Origin: Amanita rubescens
Lineage: Eukaryota; Basidiomycota; Agaricomycetes; Agaricales; Amanitaceae
NCBI GenBank assembly: GCA_015039365.1
Contig: WION01000044.1
Coordinates: forward strand, 124,001-188,000
Length of the DNA stretch: 64,000 nucleotides
Direction: 5' to 3'
In this document: in pieces, positions 49,811-61,417 of the stretch
How positions within the stretch are numbered: the stretch's first letter is position 1
Layout of the letters: each line of letters opens with the position of its first letter
The notes under the pieces: generated by a model
Told to the model about the DNA's origin: nothing
What the model saw: only the letters and a program-made list of their open reading frames with translations
Databases searched by the model: none
Program-made: the position numbers and the translations under genes

Positions 49811-50032
49811 CTATATTTGCGTATATACCTTGTACTATATAAACTACGCAAATATATGACTAGACCTCAGTCTAGTTTTAACAGTCAAATCTGTCTTGTT
49901 ATCGTCTAAGCTCCCTTGAGGACTTATCCGATAACACTCTTATTCTTTAAACGTTCTTAAGTGCCGGAATTCCCTTGAGGAACCTACGGTACCTGATAGG
50001 CTTGACTTATCAGTGAACGAACAAACGTAACA
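49811..50032 (+). repeat. 5' LTR of element 2, truncated (222 bp)
   Basis: Begins inside the LTR at CTATATTTGCG. It keeps the TATATAAA box (49836-49843), the inferred RNA start AGTCTAGTTTTA (49869-49880) and the end AACGTAACA. The missing upstream part was replaced by copy B. Confidence 0.88.
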
Positions 50033-50033
50033 A

Positions 50034-50045
50034 TAAAACTAGACT
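50034..50045 (+). other. Self-priming primer-binding site of element 2
   Basis: TAAAACTAGACT starts two bases after the LTR and is the exact complement of 49869-49880. No tRNA 3'-end complement (TGG start) is seen at this place. Confidence 0.75.
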
Positions 50046-50099
50046 CCTCTCTGAGCACGATAGCTTTAACGCTCTCACCTCCCATCATTCACCATTGCT

Positions 50100-51809
50100 C
50101 CACGACAATCTAAAAGTACCCCTCCGAATAATGCCAAACGAAACCCCCTTAACCATCTCTATTATCTCGACGAACATTCCATTCATTGGGATAAACGAGA
50201 AAACGGCTGGTGTTATACCGCTTCAGGAAAACCCGTACCAGGTCACCAGTTTTGGGTAAAACAAAAACTTGGAAGACCGCCAAATCAGTCCTTCCCATTT
50301 GAAGGAGGATTGTACCTAAACGAACGCAAACTTGCCTTCCACGAAGGCAGTAAACGTTGGTACGCCACCGAATTGGAAACAAGAGAAGAACCGTACTTTA
50401 TTAGAGACAAATATTTCGAAGGAGAACCCTTCGTAGGAGGAAAAGAGGAGTTATCACGAACCGCGCTACAACGTTGGAAGAAAGCGAACGAACCAGAGAC
50501 CCTAACCACTAGTCAAGAAACTCCTGTCGCCTCACCACACATTCATTACAGAGAAAGCGCCGAACCGTCAGGAGAGTCCGATAAAGAAGACGACAAAGAT
50601 TCCCTCTCTGAACAAGAGAAAGAAGAAGAATCCCAGGATAAACTCGAATACGCACCTGGAACCGAAGACGTTGTTATACCCACAGTTGAACAATGAGTTG
50701 AAGACGAAACCTCAGCTCAACTTATCGCTTCCTTATCCCTTGTAACCGAATCAAAACTCGAAGCTACACGACCCGCACCATTACCCCCTGTTACTTTCCC
50801 ATATTTGTTTACCCCACCAATCAATCCATTTCCCTCTAGGAAAGGAAAAGAACAAGATATGAGTGGATCAGGACCCCAGACTGAACCAAGGTCAGATCTA
50901 CCGAAGATCAAACCCCCTAAACCATTTGAAGGAGATTGAAAATATCTCAATCCGTTCATAGCAAAAGCTGAATTATTCATGAAAATGAATAAAATGACGG
51001 ATGCCCAAGATAAGATACAGTTCATTATGTATCATATTGACGGCAACACTCAACAATGGCGCGACAACAAAATAACTGAATATGACGCCAAAACGACAAA
51101 ATATACCAACTATGATGCTTTTATTAAAGAACTGAAAGAAGATTGGGGACAAGTAGACGAAGCAGGACTAGCCATGCACAGATTACTCACATGGAGAAAA
51201 CTCCCGAAGCAATCAATTAATCAATATATCGCACGCGTTGATTGAGATATCAATTTAGCCAAAATCACTGATGATACGACAAAATGTCATCTCCTAGTTT
51301 TGGGATTGCCAAACACCTTACGAGAGAAACTACGACTAGGAGGTGCCCCGACAACCTATAAATCATTACAAACTCATATCCTTGACATAGAAGTGGCGAA
51401 CACTTTATTCTCCACTTTTGGCCAAGCCAAAGAAACTGACGATAAAATGGAAGTCGACGAGGCTGTATTAGAATTAAATCGACAAGCACGACGGATGCAA
51501 ATTGCAGAAACCTCCATGGAATGGGTAAAAACCGCTGTATGTTATGGATGCGGAAATAAAGGACACTTAATATCCGACTGCCCTAATCCCAAGAAGAAAC
51601 GACAAAACCTTGGGAACTCACGAGGAAGGGCAGCGCCGAAAGGACAATTTCGAGGAAAACCACGCGGACGAAACGATAACCGCAACAAAGGGAAAGGAAA
51701 AGGAAAAAGAATCAGAACGCTGGATGCGGATAGCGGTGAAGACGACAGTGGATCGTCAAGTGAAGAATCCGACAGTGAAAACGACGAAGACCAGAGAATC
51801 GCCGTTATA
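50100..51809 (+). pseudogene. gag of element 2
   Basis: The frame from about 50130 reads HLYYLDEHSIHWDKRENGWC and continues through LNERKLAFHEGSKRWYATEL to an acidic region ending at TGA 50694. No in-frame ATG start was found. The capsid-like part begins MSGSGPQTEPRSDLPKIKPP (50859) and runs to a CCHC knuckle CYGCGNKGHLISDC (51540-51581) and basic tail. TGA codons at 50694, 50937, 51243 and 51810 interrupt it; the last three are CGA in element 1. Confidence 0.8.
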
Positions 51810-51938
51810 TGAGAAATGGCGAAAACATTACCACGCAGTGCCCGCTGAAAACTGAACAAGAAGGGTTTTTAGAACGAGACGATGATGAATCAGTGTCTGT
51901 CGTCTCCGAAGACAAACAATTATGTATAAATCATCAAG

Positions 51939-52537
51939 TGTCCATCGTCATTCTAGGCTATCCTCAAGTCCACTTCTCGGAGCTCAACGTCAGCACCGCG
52001 GTCGTTGCATAGATTTCCTTTTATTTCGTTTCTTTTCGATTTCTTTTACTTTACACTCACAAAGTCCCTTCTCTATATAGAATATCGGCGCGTGCTCGTC
52101 GGCACGACACTTACTTAGCTACCTATTCTGTTCCCTTTTACTTTAGCCTAACTAAAAATAAACTAACATATATATTCTGTCTTAGATAGACAGAGAAATA
52201 GATTTTTCCTTCCCCTTTTCCCTCAGAGTCAAAATTTGAAGCTAGTATCAAGTTCACTGCGTCCAGAGTTGCGTCCTTTGAGTCCTGCAATTGCGTCTTA
52301 CTGCGGTTTTTAGTTCTTTCTGCGATTCACTGCGTTCTAGAAGTTCGAGTTCTTCATTTAGCTGCGATTTCGATTATCTTAGGTTCCCCTCCTTGCCACA
52401 CTCATCCTCTACTGCTTATTCAATCAAATACTACTTTACGAGGCGTCTGAGAAATCTCCTGGACTCGCAAAACAAAAGCGAACTTCGACCGTCGTTCAAT
52501 CCTCTTCAATCCCTTCTTTTACCTTCGGTTCCCTGCA
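51939..52537 (+). mobile_element. Foreign ~600-bp LTR inside element 2 pol
   Basis: TGTCCATCGTC to TTCCCTGCA with CTCTATATAGAA near 52072; same unit as 41901-42500 in element 1. It is flanked by two copies of an ~80-bp pol segment (51852-51932 and 52625-52705; EQEGFLERDD...VSED.QLCIN), diverged at about ten positions. After the LTR, ~85 bp of leader-like DNA (AGAGGGTGCCACTGC...) leads into the second copy. Confidence 0.65.
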
Positions 52538-52619
52538 CTAAGAGGGTGCCACTGCACTTCAGGTGTTAGTTGGGTTTGGTTTGTGGTTGAGTGTGCTCAC
52601 TGCGTATCAGCGCCCGCCG

Positions 52620-55600
52620 AAGGTTGAACAAGAAGGGTTTTTAGAGCGAGATGACAATGAATCAGCGTCTGTCGTCTCTGAAGACGAACAGTTATGTATA
52701 AATGGTGTAACAATAACATCTATGTCCAGAAATAAAATCACCATTCCCATCTCCCAATGTTCGAATCTGAAAACCGCTGAAACCAAAGCTCTTATCGACT
52801 CAGGCGCGCAAGGAAAATTCGTCAATAGTTCACTCGTCAATTGGAACAAAATCACTCGCCTAAAGAAACCCATCCCAGTGCGAAATGTGGATGGAACAAA
52901 CAACAAGTCTGGAGATATATGGTATAAAATCCAGATAAGCTATAACATCAAAGACAACCAGTTTAAAGACTGGTTTTATGTCACACGACTAAGCGATCAA
53001 CGACTGATACTAGGATTACCTTGGCTCCGAGAAATCAACCCCAGAATAGATTGGTCTGAAGGAACAGTTAGATTCCCCGACAGAAGGAAGATCAATCCGG
53101 AAGAAGAAACTACATTTGATTACGACGAAGAAACCAAAATGTATCTTCGGTATATCCAAAAAGAAGAAGAATTGAACACAGATGAGGATGAAGATCTCGA
53201 GACTGATCACCTTTGGATCCAAGCGAAAACATCAGCGTCTCAAGCACTCGCACATGAACACGAAGATAAATCTACGAAAGTAGAATTACCCCCTGAATAT
53301 GACAAATGGAGAAAAGTTTTTGATAAACAGACGTCAGAATGATTTCCCATCTCACGACAATGGGATCATGTGATAGATCTGAAAGAAGGGTTTAAACCTA
53401 AAGTGGCGAAGAATTATCCGTTATCAATCCACGAGGAACAGCTAATGAATAAATGGGTCGACGAACAGCTCAAAAAAGGTTATATTCGACCGTCACAATC
53501 CCCGCAGGCATCTCCTTTCTTTTACGTTGCAAAGAAAGAAAAAGGAGAGTTGAGACCCTGCCAAGATCACCGATACATCAATAGCTGGACGAAACGGAAT
53601 GCCTATCCCCTTCCTTTAGTATCCGACTTATTATTAAAACTAAGAAAAGCGAAATACTTCTCCAAATTAGACCTCTGATGGGGTTACAATAATGTGCGAA
53701 TAAAGAAAGGCGATGAATGGAAGGCCGCATTCACAACAAACCGTGGTCTCTTTGAGCCTACCATAATGCTCTTTGGATTATGCAATTCACCATCAACATT
53801 TCAAACGATGATGAACGAATACTTCCGTGACATGATAGCCGAAGGATGGCTAGTCATCTACATTGACGACATGTTGATATATGGAGCGAACGAGGAAGAA
53901 ACGAGGGAGCGCACTAAGCAAGTCTTGCAACGGCTGAAGGAAAACGATCTGTTCCTGAAACTGGAAAAATGTAAATTTGTCGCCAAGGAAGTCAAATTCC
54001 TTGGGATGATTGTTAAAGAAGGAAAGATCATGATGGACCCCTTAAAACTCGCTGGAATCAGCAAATGGCCTGAACCAAAAACCGTTAAACAAATACGGTC
54101 ATTTCTAGGGTTCGCAAACTTTTACAGGAAATTTATAGGAAACTATGCCGAAATAGTGGCTCCACTCACAGAACTTACGAAGAAAACAGTTCCTTTCCGA
54201 TGGGATGCAGAATGTCAAAAAGCATTTGACACATTAAAGGAGAAATTCCTAGAAGAACCGGTTCTAGTAATGCCAGATCCGACGAAACCGTTTTTATTAG
54301 AGACCGATGCGTCAAACTGGGCGGTAGGAGCCGTCCTGAAACAACGGGGATCTGATGGAGAACTGCACCCATGCGGATTTATCAGTCATCGGTTAAGCGA
54401 TACCGAACAAAGATATCAAGTATACGATCACGAGTTATTAGCAATAAAGAAAGTGTTTGAAACCTGGAGACACCTTCTAAAAGGAAGCCCACACACGATT
54501 GATCCACTGTGATCATAAGAATTTATCATATTACAAACATCCGCAAAAAATGACCGCCAGACAGTCACGCTGGTGGCAAGAAATCACGGAGTTTGATATC
54601 AAATTAGAACACATCCCTGGATCAAAACTTATTCAGGCAGACGCTTTATCGAGACGCCCTGACCATATTAACGAAGAAGAGGCAAAAGCAAAAGAAATCC
54701 CGCAAACCATGATCACTGATGACATGGTTATCGCCACAATCAATGTATCTTGGGCAGATAAAATCACTGAATTATTGCCACAAGACAAATTTGCTAAAGT
54801 TGTAATCGACGGTCTTAAACACGGAAAACTACCCCTCCGATCAAAGTTTAATGACTGGAAGAACGACGACAACATCATTCGTTATCAAGGACGCGTTTAT
54901 ATTCCTCAAAACGAAGAATTATGAAACAAAATAATCAAATCACATCACGACCCCGTAGTTATGGGTCACCCTGGACGATTAAAGACACTAGAGCTTATCC
55001 GCTGTGACTATTATTGGCCTGGAATGACAACGACCATATCTAAATGGGTCGAAGGCTGTGCCTTATGTCAACAAATGAAGGTTAATACACACCCGATCAC
55101 ACCGGGTTTGATGCCTATTAAATCCCACGCCACACGCCCATTCGAACAAGTTTCGATGGACTTCATCACAGATCTGCCAATTATCGACGGTTTTGATTCT
55201 GTTTTGACCGTGGTCGATCAAGGCTTAACAAAGGGCGTAATATTCATACCATGCAAAAAATCTTTTACCGCTATGGATACCGCCAATTCTTACATTAACA
55301 ACGTTTACAAACGTTACGGGTTACCGACAACCCTCATCTCTGATAGAGGACCACAATTTACCTTCAAAGTTTTCGAAGAAATCTGCAAAATCTTCGGAAT
55401 TGATCATAGAAAGTCAACCGCCTTTCATCCGCAAACTGACGGAGAATCGGAACGACTCAATCAGGAGCTAGAAACCTACCTCCGGTTATACTGCGTTGAT
55501 CATCCAAAACAGTGGAAAGATCATCTGCCATTAGCAGAATTCATGCACAATCAACGGATACATCAATCTACCAAGATGACGCCGTTTGAAATCATGTTTG

Positions 55601-56170
55601 GAATAGAGCCTGTGGCTATCCCCACAGCATTCCCGCGAATCAACGTACCCGCCGCTGAAGACCGCTTCAAGGTCTTAACACAAATACGAGACGAAGCTCT
55701 CGCTGCACACGAATTAGCTAGACAGCTAATGACTCAACGAGTCAAAGGGAAATCTCCCGCATTCAAAGAAGGAGATTTAGTATGGCTAGACTCACGAAAC
55801 CTGAAAACAGGACAAATAAGAAAGTTCTCGCCTAGACGAGAAGGACCGTTCAAAATCGAGAAGATCTTAGGACCTGTCACCGTTAAACTTGAACTTCCCC
55901 CAAGATGGAAGATTCACCCCATTTTTCATGTTTCACTCCTTACTCCTTACCACGAGAACGAAACACATGGTCCAAACTTTACTAGACCAACCCCAGACCT
56001 TATAGATAACAAAGAAGAATACGAAATCGAGACAATTGTCTCACACCAAAGAAAAGGAAACCAATGGCGATTTCTAGTCAAATGGAAAGGCTATCTATCC
56101 GACATCTGACAATTCATGGGAAACCGAGGAAAACCTGGAACACTCCGAGGAGACCTTAAACGAATATAAG
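52620..56170 (+). pseudogene. pol of element 2 (protease, RT, RNase H, integrase, chromodomain)
   Basis: Protease ALIDSGAQGKFV (52785-52825). RT with YIDD at 53859-53870 in open segments 53370-53678 and 53694-54512, separated by a TGA (LDL*WGYNNV) that element 1 shares. A 2-nt deletion near 54500 shifts the frame into RNase H/connection (54499-54924). Integrase is at 54961-56109 with MGHPGRLKTLELIRCDYYW, CALCQQMK, MDFITDLP, SDRGPQFTF and HPQTDGESERLNQELE. The chromodomain (YEIETIVSHQRKGNQWRFLV) is cut by a 4-nt duplication at KGYLSDI. Confidence 0.9.
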
Positions 56171-56177
56171 GAACAAC

Positions 56178-57579
56178 ATGGAATCACAGCAATTATCCCC
56201 ACTACTCGTAAACCACGAAAACGCCGTTCTTGAAACCATGTCCTCCCCATTTAACAACCTGTCCGCCGCTGCTACTCCAGCCGCTTCAACAGTCGTCGAG
56301 GAAACCGTCCCTCCGACCCCTTCTAGAGAGGAATCACCAATGCTGCAACCACCGCCGCCATTTCCGCTGTCGCTGCCGAACTTGATGTTGTCACCACTAA
56401 CGCCATCACCGATGACGAGATCAATGAAAGACTCGTCAATCCCATCTCGATCCCTATTGTCTTCCCAGAAAACACCCCATCGCCAAGGCCCCTTTACACC
56501 CCATTAGATTTAATGAGGGAAACCTATACTCGATCTATGAGCCCAGTGCCTAGACTCCCTGCCGAAGGACCTATTCCTAGGTTCTTATTTCAGCACGCTT
56601 CTGTCAACAACGACAATTTTAATGTGCCTGCACCTGATATCCCTGCTATTGACGTCATCTTGACGCACTACGCCATCCCTTCCTTCGTCAATCCAATAAT
56701 TCGACGAGCCTTTTATCGAATCTGGACATTATTCATGTCCTGGACCTTTGCCAACAACTATCTGTTCATCTTGAATAGATATGTTCGCCCTGATCTGATG
56801 GCCCTTGTTAACGTCATCATTAATCTCACCCGCCGGTTCCGAGAACCGCAACGCAACCGCTGGATCACCCTGATGATCTGGAACAATATTCATTGGTTTT
56901 GTGACTTACGAGGAGACGTATACCTCGAAGAAGCAACCCATCTTACCACTGCCGGACATCGTCACCATTTCATCCAACCAACACGACAACCCGCTTTAGA
57001 CACTGGCATGGCCTGGATGCACGGATGCCCTGTATTTCCCTGCACTCCTGTCAATGCTACGTTTGAACGTATTTGAACCCTTAGCAACCGTCTCAACCCA
57101 ATGATGACTCCTGATGGTTGGGATGTAACTATACTACAACAACTACAAACGACGCCATCATCGCACTTCAAACAGGACATACAATTGAAGGACGCGATGT
57201 CCCTATCCCTGAAAATCCGACATGTTGCACTATCTTTCACCTGCACGGACCTGACCCCTCAGCTGAACGATTGGTATCATTCGAACCGAATAACTTAGCC
57301 TTTGAAGGAGAAGATATCCCTGGAACTCAAGGCTGTTACATGTGCGGAGCCCCACATCACACTACCAAACACCATCAACGACGAGAAATACGCCGAGGAC
57401 TGGTACATGAGGAAACCCCGCCTCCCACTTATCCAGACACTATAACACAATCATCGCTGCCCACGCCGTTTGAACAAATCCCTGAACGACGGATTTCTAC
57501 CGCTTCACCCGCTACTACTATTGATTCTGCCCAACTCAAACAAGGCGAACCTTCCCCGCTTACCGAAAGAAGACAATGA
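56178..57579 (+). pseudogene. Third ORF (ORF3) of element 2
   Basis: Homolog of the ORF3 at 35934-37886. Start MESQQLSPLLVNHENAVLET. About 450 nt of the Ala-rich N-terminal region seen in element 1 is deleted. The Trp/Arg-rich central region (56513-57074) is conserved (RRAFYRIWTLFMSWTFANNY). A TGA at 57074-57076 replaces CGA, a frame change follows, and the C-terminal part has CYMCGAPHHTTKHH (near 57333) and a Pro-rich tail. Confidence 0.7.
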
Positions 57580-57906
57580 GGAACAAATACTCACCCTCCG
57601 GGCAACCGCTTCACCACTACTACCACCGGACCCCCACCATCACCACGAAACCTTGGGAATCGCTGAGGCCAATCGACACGAGGACAGTCACGTCCTGTCG
57701 CCACTATGACTGCCTCCAATATACGAGAAGAGCGACCGACTCTTCAAGAACGTCTTACCGATAACCATCGCCGCCGCCGTCATCCTTGGCAAGGAAACGA
57801 AGACTCTTACACCTACAACAGCGACGCCGAACACAATCGTGACACGTAGTCACAAATTATTTCAATATTCGGTGAATATTGGACTTTGTATGTAGGAGAA
57901 GGGCTA

Positions 57907-58310
57907 TGTTACAAACGTACGTCATGGCCTATTTTTTTATCTTATCACTTCCATTATCTCTCCTACGTCACTGTTTGCATATGTGTTCCTTCTGGAACAT
58001 TCATCGTTTATCATATGCTATTCCGTTTATCACATGCATGTCAATTATCACATGTAAATTGTTTTGTTATCACATGCATTCTTACTTACTATATTTGCGT
58101 ATATACCTTGTACTATATAAACTACACAAATATACGACTAGACCTCAGTCTAGTTTTAACAGTCAAATCTGTCTCGTTATCGTCTAAGCTCCCTTGAGGA
58201 CTTATCCGATAACACTCTTATTCTTTAAACGTTCTTAAGTGCCGGAATTCCCTTGAGGAACCTACGGTACCTGATAGGCTTGACTTATCAGTGAATGAAC
58301 AAACGTAACA
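57907..58310 (+). repeat. 3' LTR of element 2 (404 bp)
   Basis: TGTTACAAACGTACG to AACAAACGTAACA, preceded by the polypurine tract AGGAGAAGGG. TATATAAA and AGTCTAGTTTTA are present with the same spacing as in the 5' LTR. Confidence 0.93.
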
Positions 58311-58945
58311 CCAAGTCAGAGTTTCAACAAATTCTACCAAAACTGGCGCATATGTTCTCACGCCAAATTAGTTTGTCGACAACCACCATGTCCGGACTAC
58401 CGCACACAACCCGCAAATACTACCAACCCAGAGAGGGCAGGCAGGACGTCTCACACAGACGTTCTCCCTCCATCTCTAATCCTGGGCCTTCGGGCTCAAT
58501 TGCATCCTCGGAAGCAAACAATCTGGCCGTCTTGAGTGTGACGTCCCTCTTCTCTCAATTGGCCCCAAACTGAGAGATTGAGGAAAGGACACACCTCCCT
58601 CTGCATCTCACCAACTGCGAGCCCTGCTTCCAGTTTGCACGCCATGTTGCGGACTTTACACGGGGCAGCACTCTCTCCTTGTTTGTTAGTCAACAACGAG
58701 AGCACTGGCACAGGATTCTTGATGAGGACCTACATAACAAGGAGGACGAAGCATACTCAGCTGGCCTAGACAAGGGTCGACACAAAATTGGTCAATTAAA
58801 TGACGAACTAGACGATTGTTATGATCGCCTAAAAGCACTCGAGTGTGAAAATGATGATCTACGCTGAGAGCTTGATGAGTTCAAGGCTAGTAACGCTTGT
58901 GCTAGTGGGGGAGGAGCCCCTAGAGGCAGAAATGCATCACAATCT
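58311..58945 (+). pseudogene. Unrecognised coiled-coil protein remnant
   Basis: One frame reads from MSGLPHTTRKYYQPREGRQD (58388) through a Ser/Pro-rich region, TGA at 58571, then CEPCFQFARHVADFTRGS, SQQREHWHRILDEDLHNKED and a heptad-like IGQLNDELDDCYDRLKALEC, with a second TGA near 58865 before ELDEFKASNACASGGGAPRG. Both stops are compatible with CGA to TGA. The frame is cut at 58946 by the foldback element. I do not recognise the family; the Cys-x2-Cys plus coiled coil could be the end of a larger transposon-encoded or host protein. Confidence 0.45.
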
Positions 58946-61417
58946 CACCTGATCAGCCCATCAAAACATTCTAATTAGAGCTGGACATCACGCAAGTGTC
59001 TGGGCCTAGTTAGAGGCAGATATTGAGCTAATGGGCTGCATTGGATATTGTGCTCAATATGTTAACCCTGTTTGAGGTTCTAAGTCCATTTTCCCACACC
59101 TAGGCTCTATTGCCATTTCTGGAAGGAGGGGGAGAGTGTTTGTACATATTATGACATGGGAATGCAATCACAAGTAGATAATTTCCTTATTTAGTAAGAT
59201 ATCCAGATTCCAAATAAGGTAACCAAATTGGAATAAGTAATAGTGGCAGCAAGTGCAAGGCCAAATTCCCACGCTTGTTTTCAGGGTCGAACTTCCTAAA
59301 AAGGAAATGCTTATGTAATTTCAGGGTCAATCAATTGTGTAGCCTTGGTCAGTGGCTTTCTAAATGTGGTTGTATGACAGTGTTTGGTGCTGATTTCATT
59401 GAGATATCCACTGATTGATTTTCAGGGTCAAACTTCCTAAAAAGGAAATGATGACATAATCTCAATTGTGTAGCCTTGGTCAGTGGCTTTCTAAATGTGG
59501 TTGTATGACAATATTTGGTGATGATTTCATTGAGATATTCACCAATTGTTTTTCAGGGTCAAATTTCTAAAAAAGGAAATTGATAATGTAATGTGCACTT
59601 TAGGATCCAGTGGCGCATTTCCAAAAATGGAAATAGCGCACTTCGGACTTGCCATTTTGGGACATATCTGCTCACTGTTGGTCATGATGAGCAGAAAGAA
59701 ATCACAATATCTCCCTTAATACTGAATGTTTTTGTGGCACGTTTTTTGGAACATATTCCTTATATGTATATGCAGCTATCCACTATGTTAGAATGTAAAA
59801 AATGCGAGTGGTTTCTGTCAACATGTCCTGCTCACTGTTGTCAACAGTGAGGAGCAACAAATGACAATATCTCCATCAATACTGGTTATTTCTGTGGCGC
59901 TTTTTTTGGTATGTCCCCATTAGGGATATAGGAAGGTATTTGGCATGTCAGAATACAAATAGTATGTACCAATCATGTCACATATGAAATTGGTGTGCTC
60001 ACTGTCTGCCATGATGAGCAGCTGTATCTCCACCAAAACAAGATCTCCCTGTGGCGCTTTTTTTGATTTGCAATCACATATAACAAAGATAAACATTGGG
60101 AGGGTCTCAACAGAGGATCCTCAGGCAAGATCAAGTGGAATGTCCCATTCTTCCTGACATGTCAAGTTGTCAGCCACTGTTTCTGTATCATGTTCAGACT
60201 TTTATCATGAAACTTAAAATTACACATTAATCAGCAGGGAACTGTGCTTCCAGACACCCTGAATGACACTCTGTTATCATAGGAAATCAAGATCTAAAAA
60301 GGTGCCACAGAAAGATCTTGTTTTGGTGGAGATATGGCTGCTCATCATGGCAGACAATGAGCACCAATTTCATTTTGGCATGATTGGTGCATAGAATTTG
60401 CATTCTAACATGCCAACTACCTTCCTATATCCCTAATGGGGACATCCCAAAAAAAGCGCCACAGAAATAACCAGTATTGATGGAGATATTGTCATTTGTT
60501 GCTCCTCACTGTTGACAACAGTGAACAAGACATGTTGCATTCTGACAGAAACCACTCGCATTTTTTACATTCTAACATAGTGGATAGGTGCATATACATA
60601 TAAGGAATATGTTCCAAAAAACGCGCCACAAAAACATTCAGTATTAAGGGAGATATTGTGATTTCTTTCTGCTCATCATGACCAACAGTGAGCAGATATG
60701 TCCCAAAATGGCAAGTCCGAAGTACGCTATTTCCATTTTTGGAAATGCGCCACTGGATCCTAAAGTGCACATTACATTATCAATTTCCTTTTTTAGAAAT
60801 TTGACCCTGAAAAACAATTGGTGAATATCTCAATGAAATCATCACCAAATATTGTCATACAACCACATTTAGAAAGCCACTGACCAAGGCTACACAATTG
60901 AGATTATGTCATCATTTCCTTTTTAGGAAGTTTGACCCTGAAAATCAATCAGTGGATATCTCAATGAAATCAGCACCAAACACTGTCATACAACCACATT
61001 TAGAAAGCCACTGACCAAGGCTACACAATTGATTGACCCTGAAATTACATAAGCATTTCCTTTTTAGGAAGTTCGACCCTGAAAACAAGCGTGGGAATTT
61101 GGCCTTGCACTTGCTGCCACTATTACTTATTCCAATTTGGTTACCTTATTTGGAATCTGGATATCTTACTAAATAAGGAAATTATCTACTTGTGATTGCA
61201 TTCCCATGTCATAATATGTACAAACACTCTCCCCCTCCTTCCAGAAATGGCAATAGAGCCTAGGTGTGGGAAAATGGACTTAGAACCTCAAACAGGGTTA
61301 ACATATTGAGCACAATATCCAATGCAGCCCATTAGCTCAATATCTGCCTCTAACTAGGCCCAGACACTTGCGTGATGTCCAGCTCTAATTAGAATGTTTT
61401 GATGGGCTGATCAGGTG
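58946..61417. mobile_element. Foldback element, 2,472 bp, arms of about 1.12 kb
   Basis: The left arm (58946 to about 60066) and right arm (about 60297 to 61417) are inverted copies with few differences, separated by ~230 bp. The outer ends are CACCTGATCAGCCC and its complement, resembling the KDZ ends CACCTGTCCTGCCC. Flanks CACAATCT and AGTAAAGT do not match, so no target duplication is visible. Open frames at 59593-59850 (+) and 60492-60770 (-) are mirror images produced by the palindrome and show no domain. Confidence 0.85.

Larger units (their letters stand above)
49811..58310 (+). mobile_element. Ty3/gypsy chromovirus element 2 (plus strand), defective
   Basis: Partial 5' LTR (49811-50032), PBS, gag (50100-51809), embedded foreign LTR (51939-52537), protease to chromodomain (52620-56170), ORF3 (56178-57579), polypurine tract AGGAGAAGGG (57894-57903) and complete 3' LTR (57907-58310). 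It is broken by TGA at former CGA codons (50937, 51243, 51810, 53340, 54922, 57076) and by frameshifts near 54500 (2-nt loss) and 56090 (4-nt gain). The 5' LTR is cut by copy B, so no target duplication can be tested. Confidence 0.92.

Noticed and set aside
59593..60770. Two similar ~85-92 residue open frames on opposite strands
   Set aside because: They are mirror images created by the foldback arms, and no domain is recognisable.
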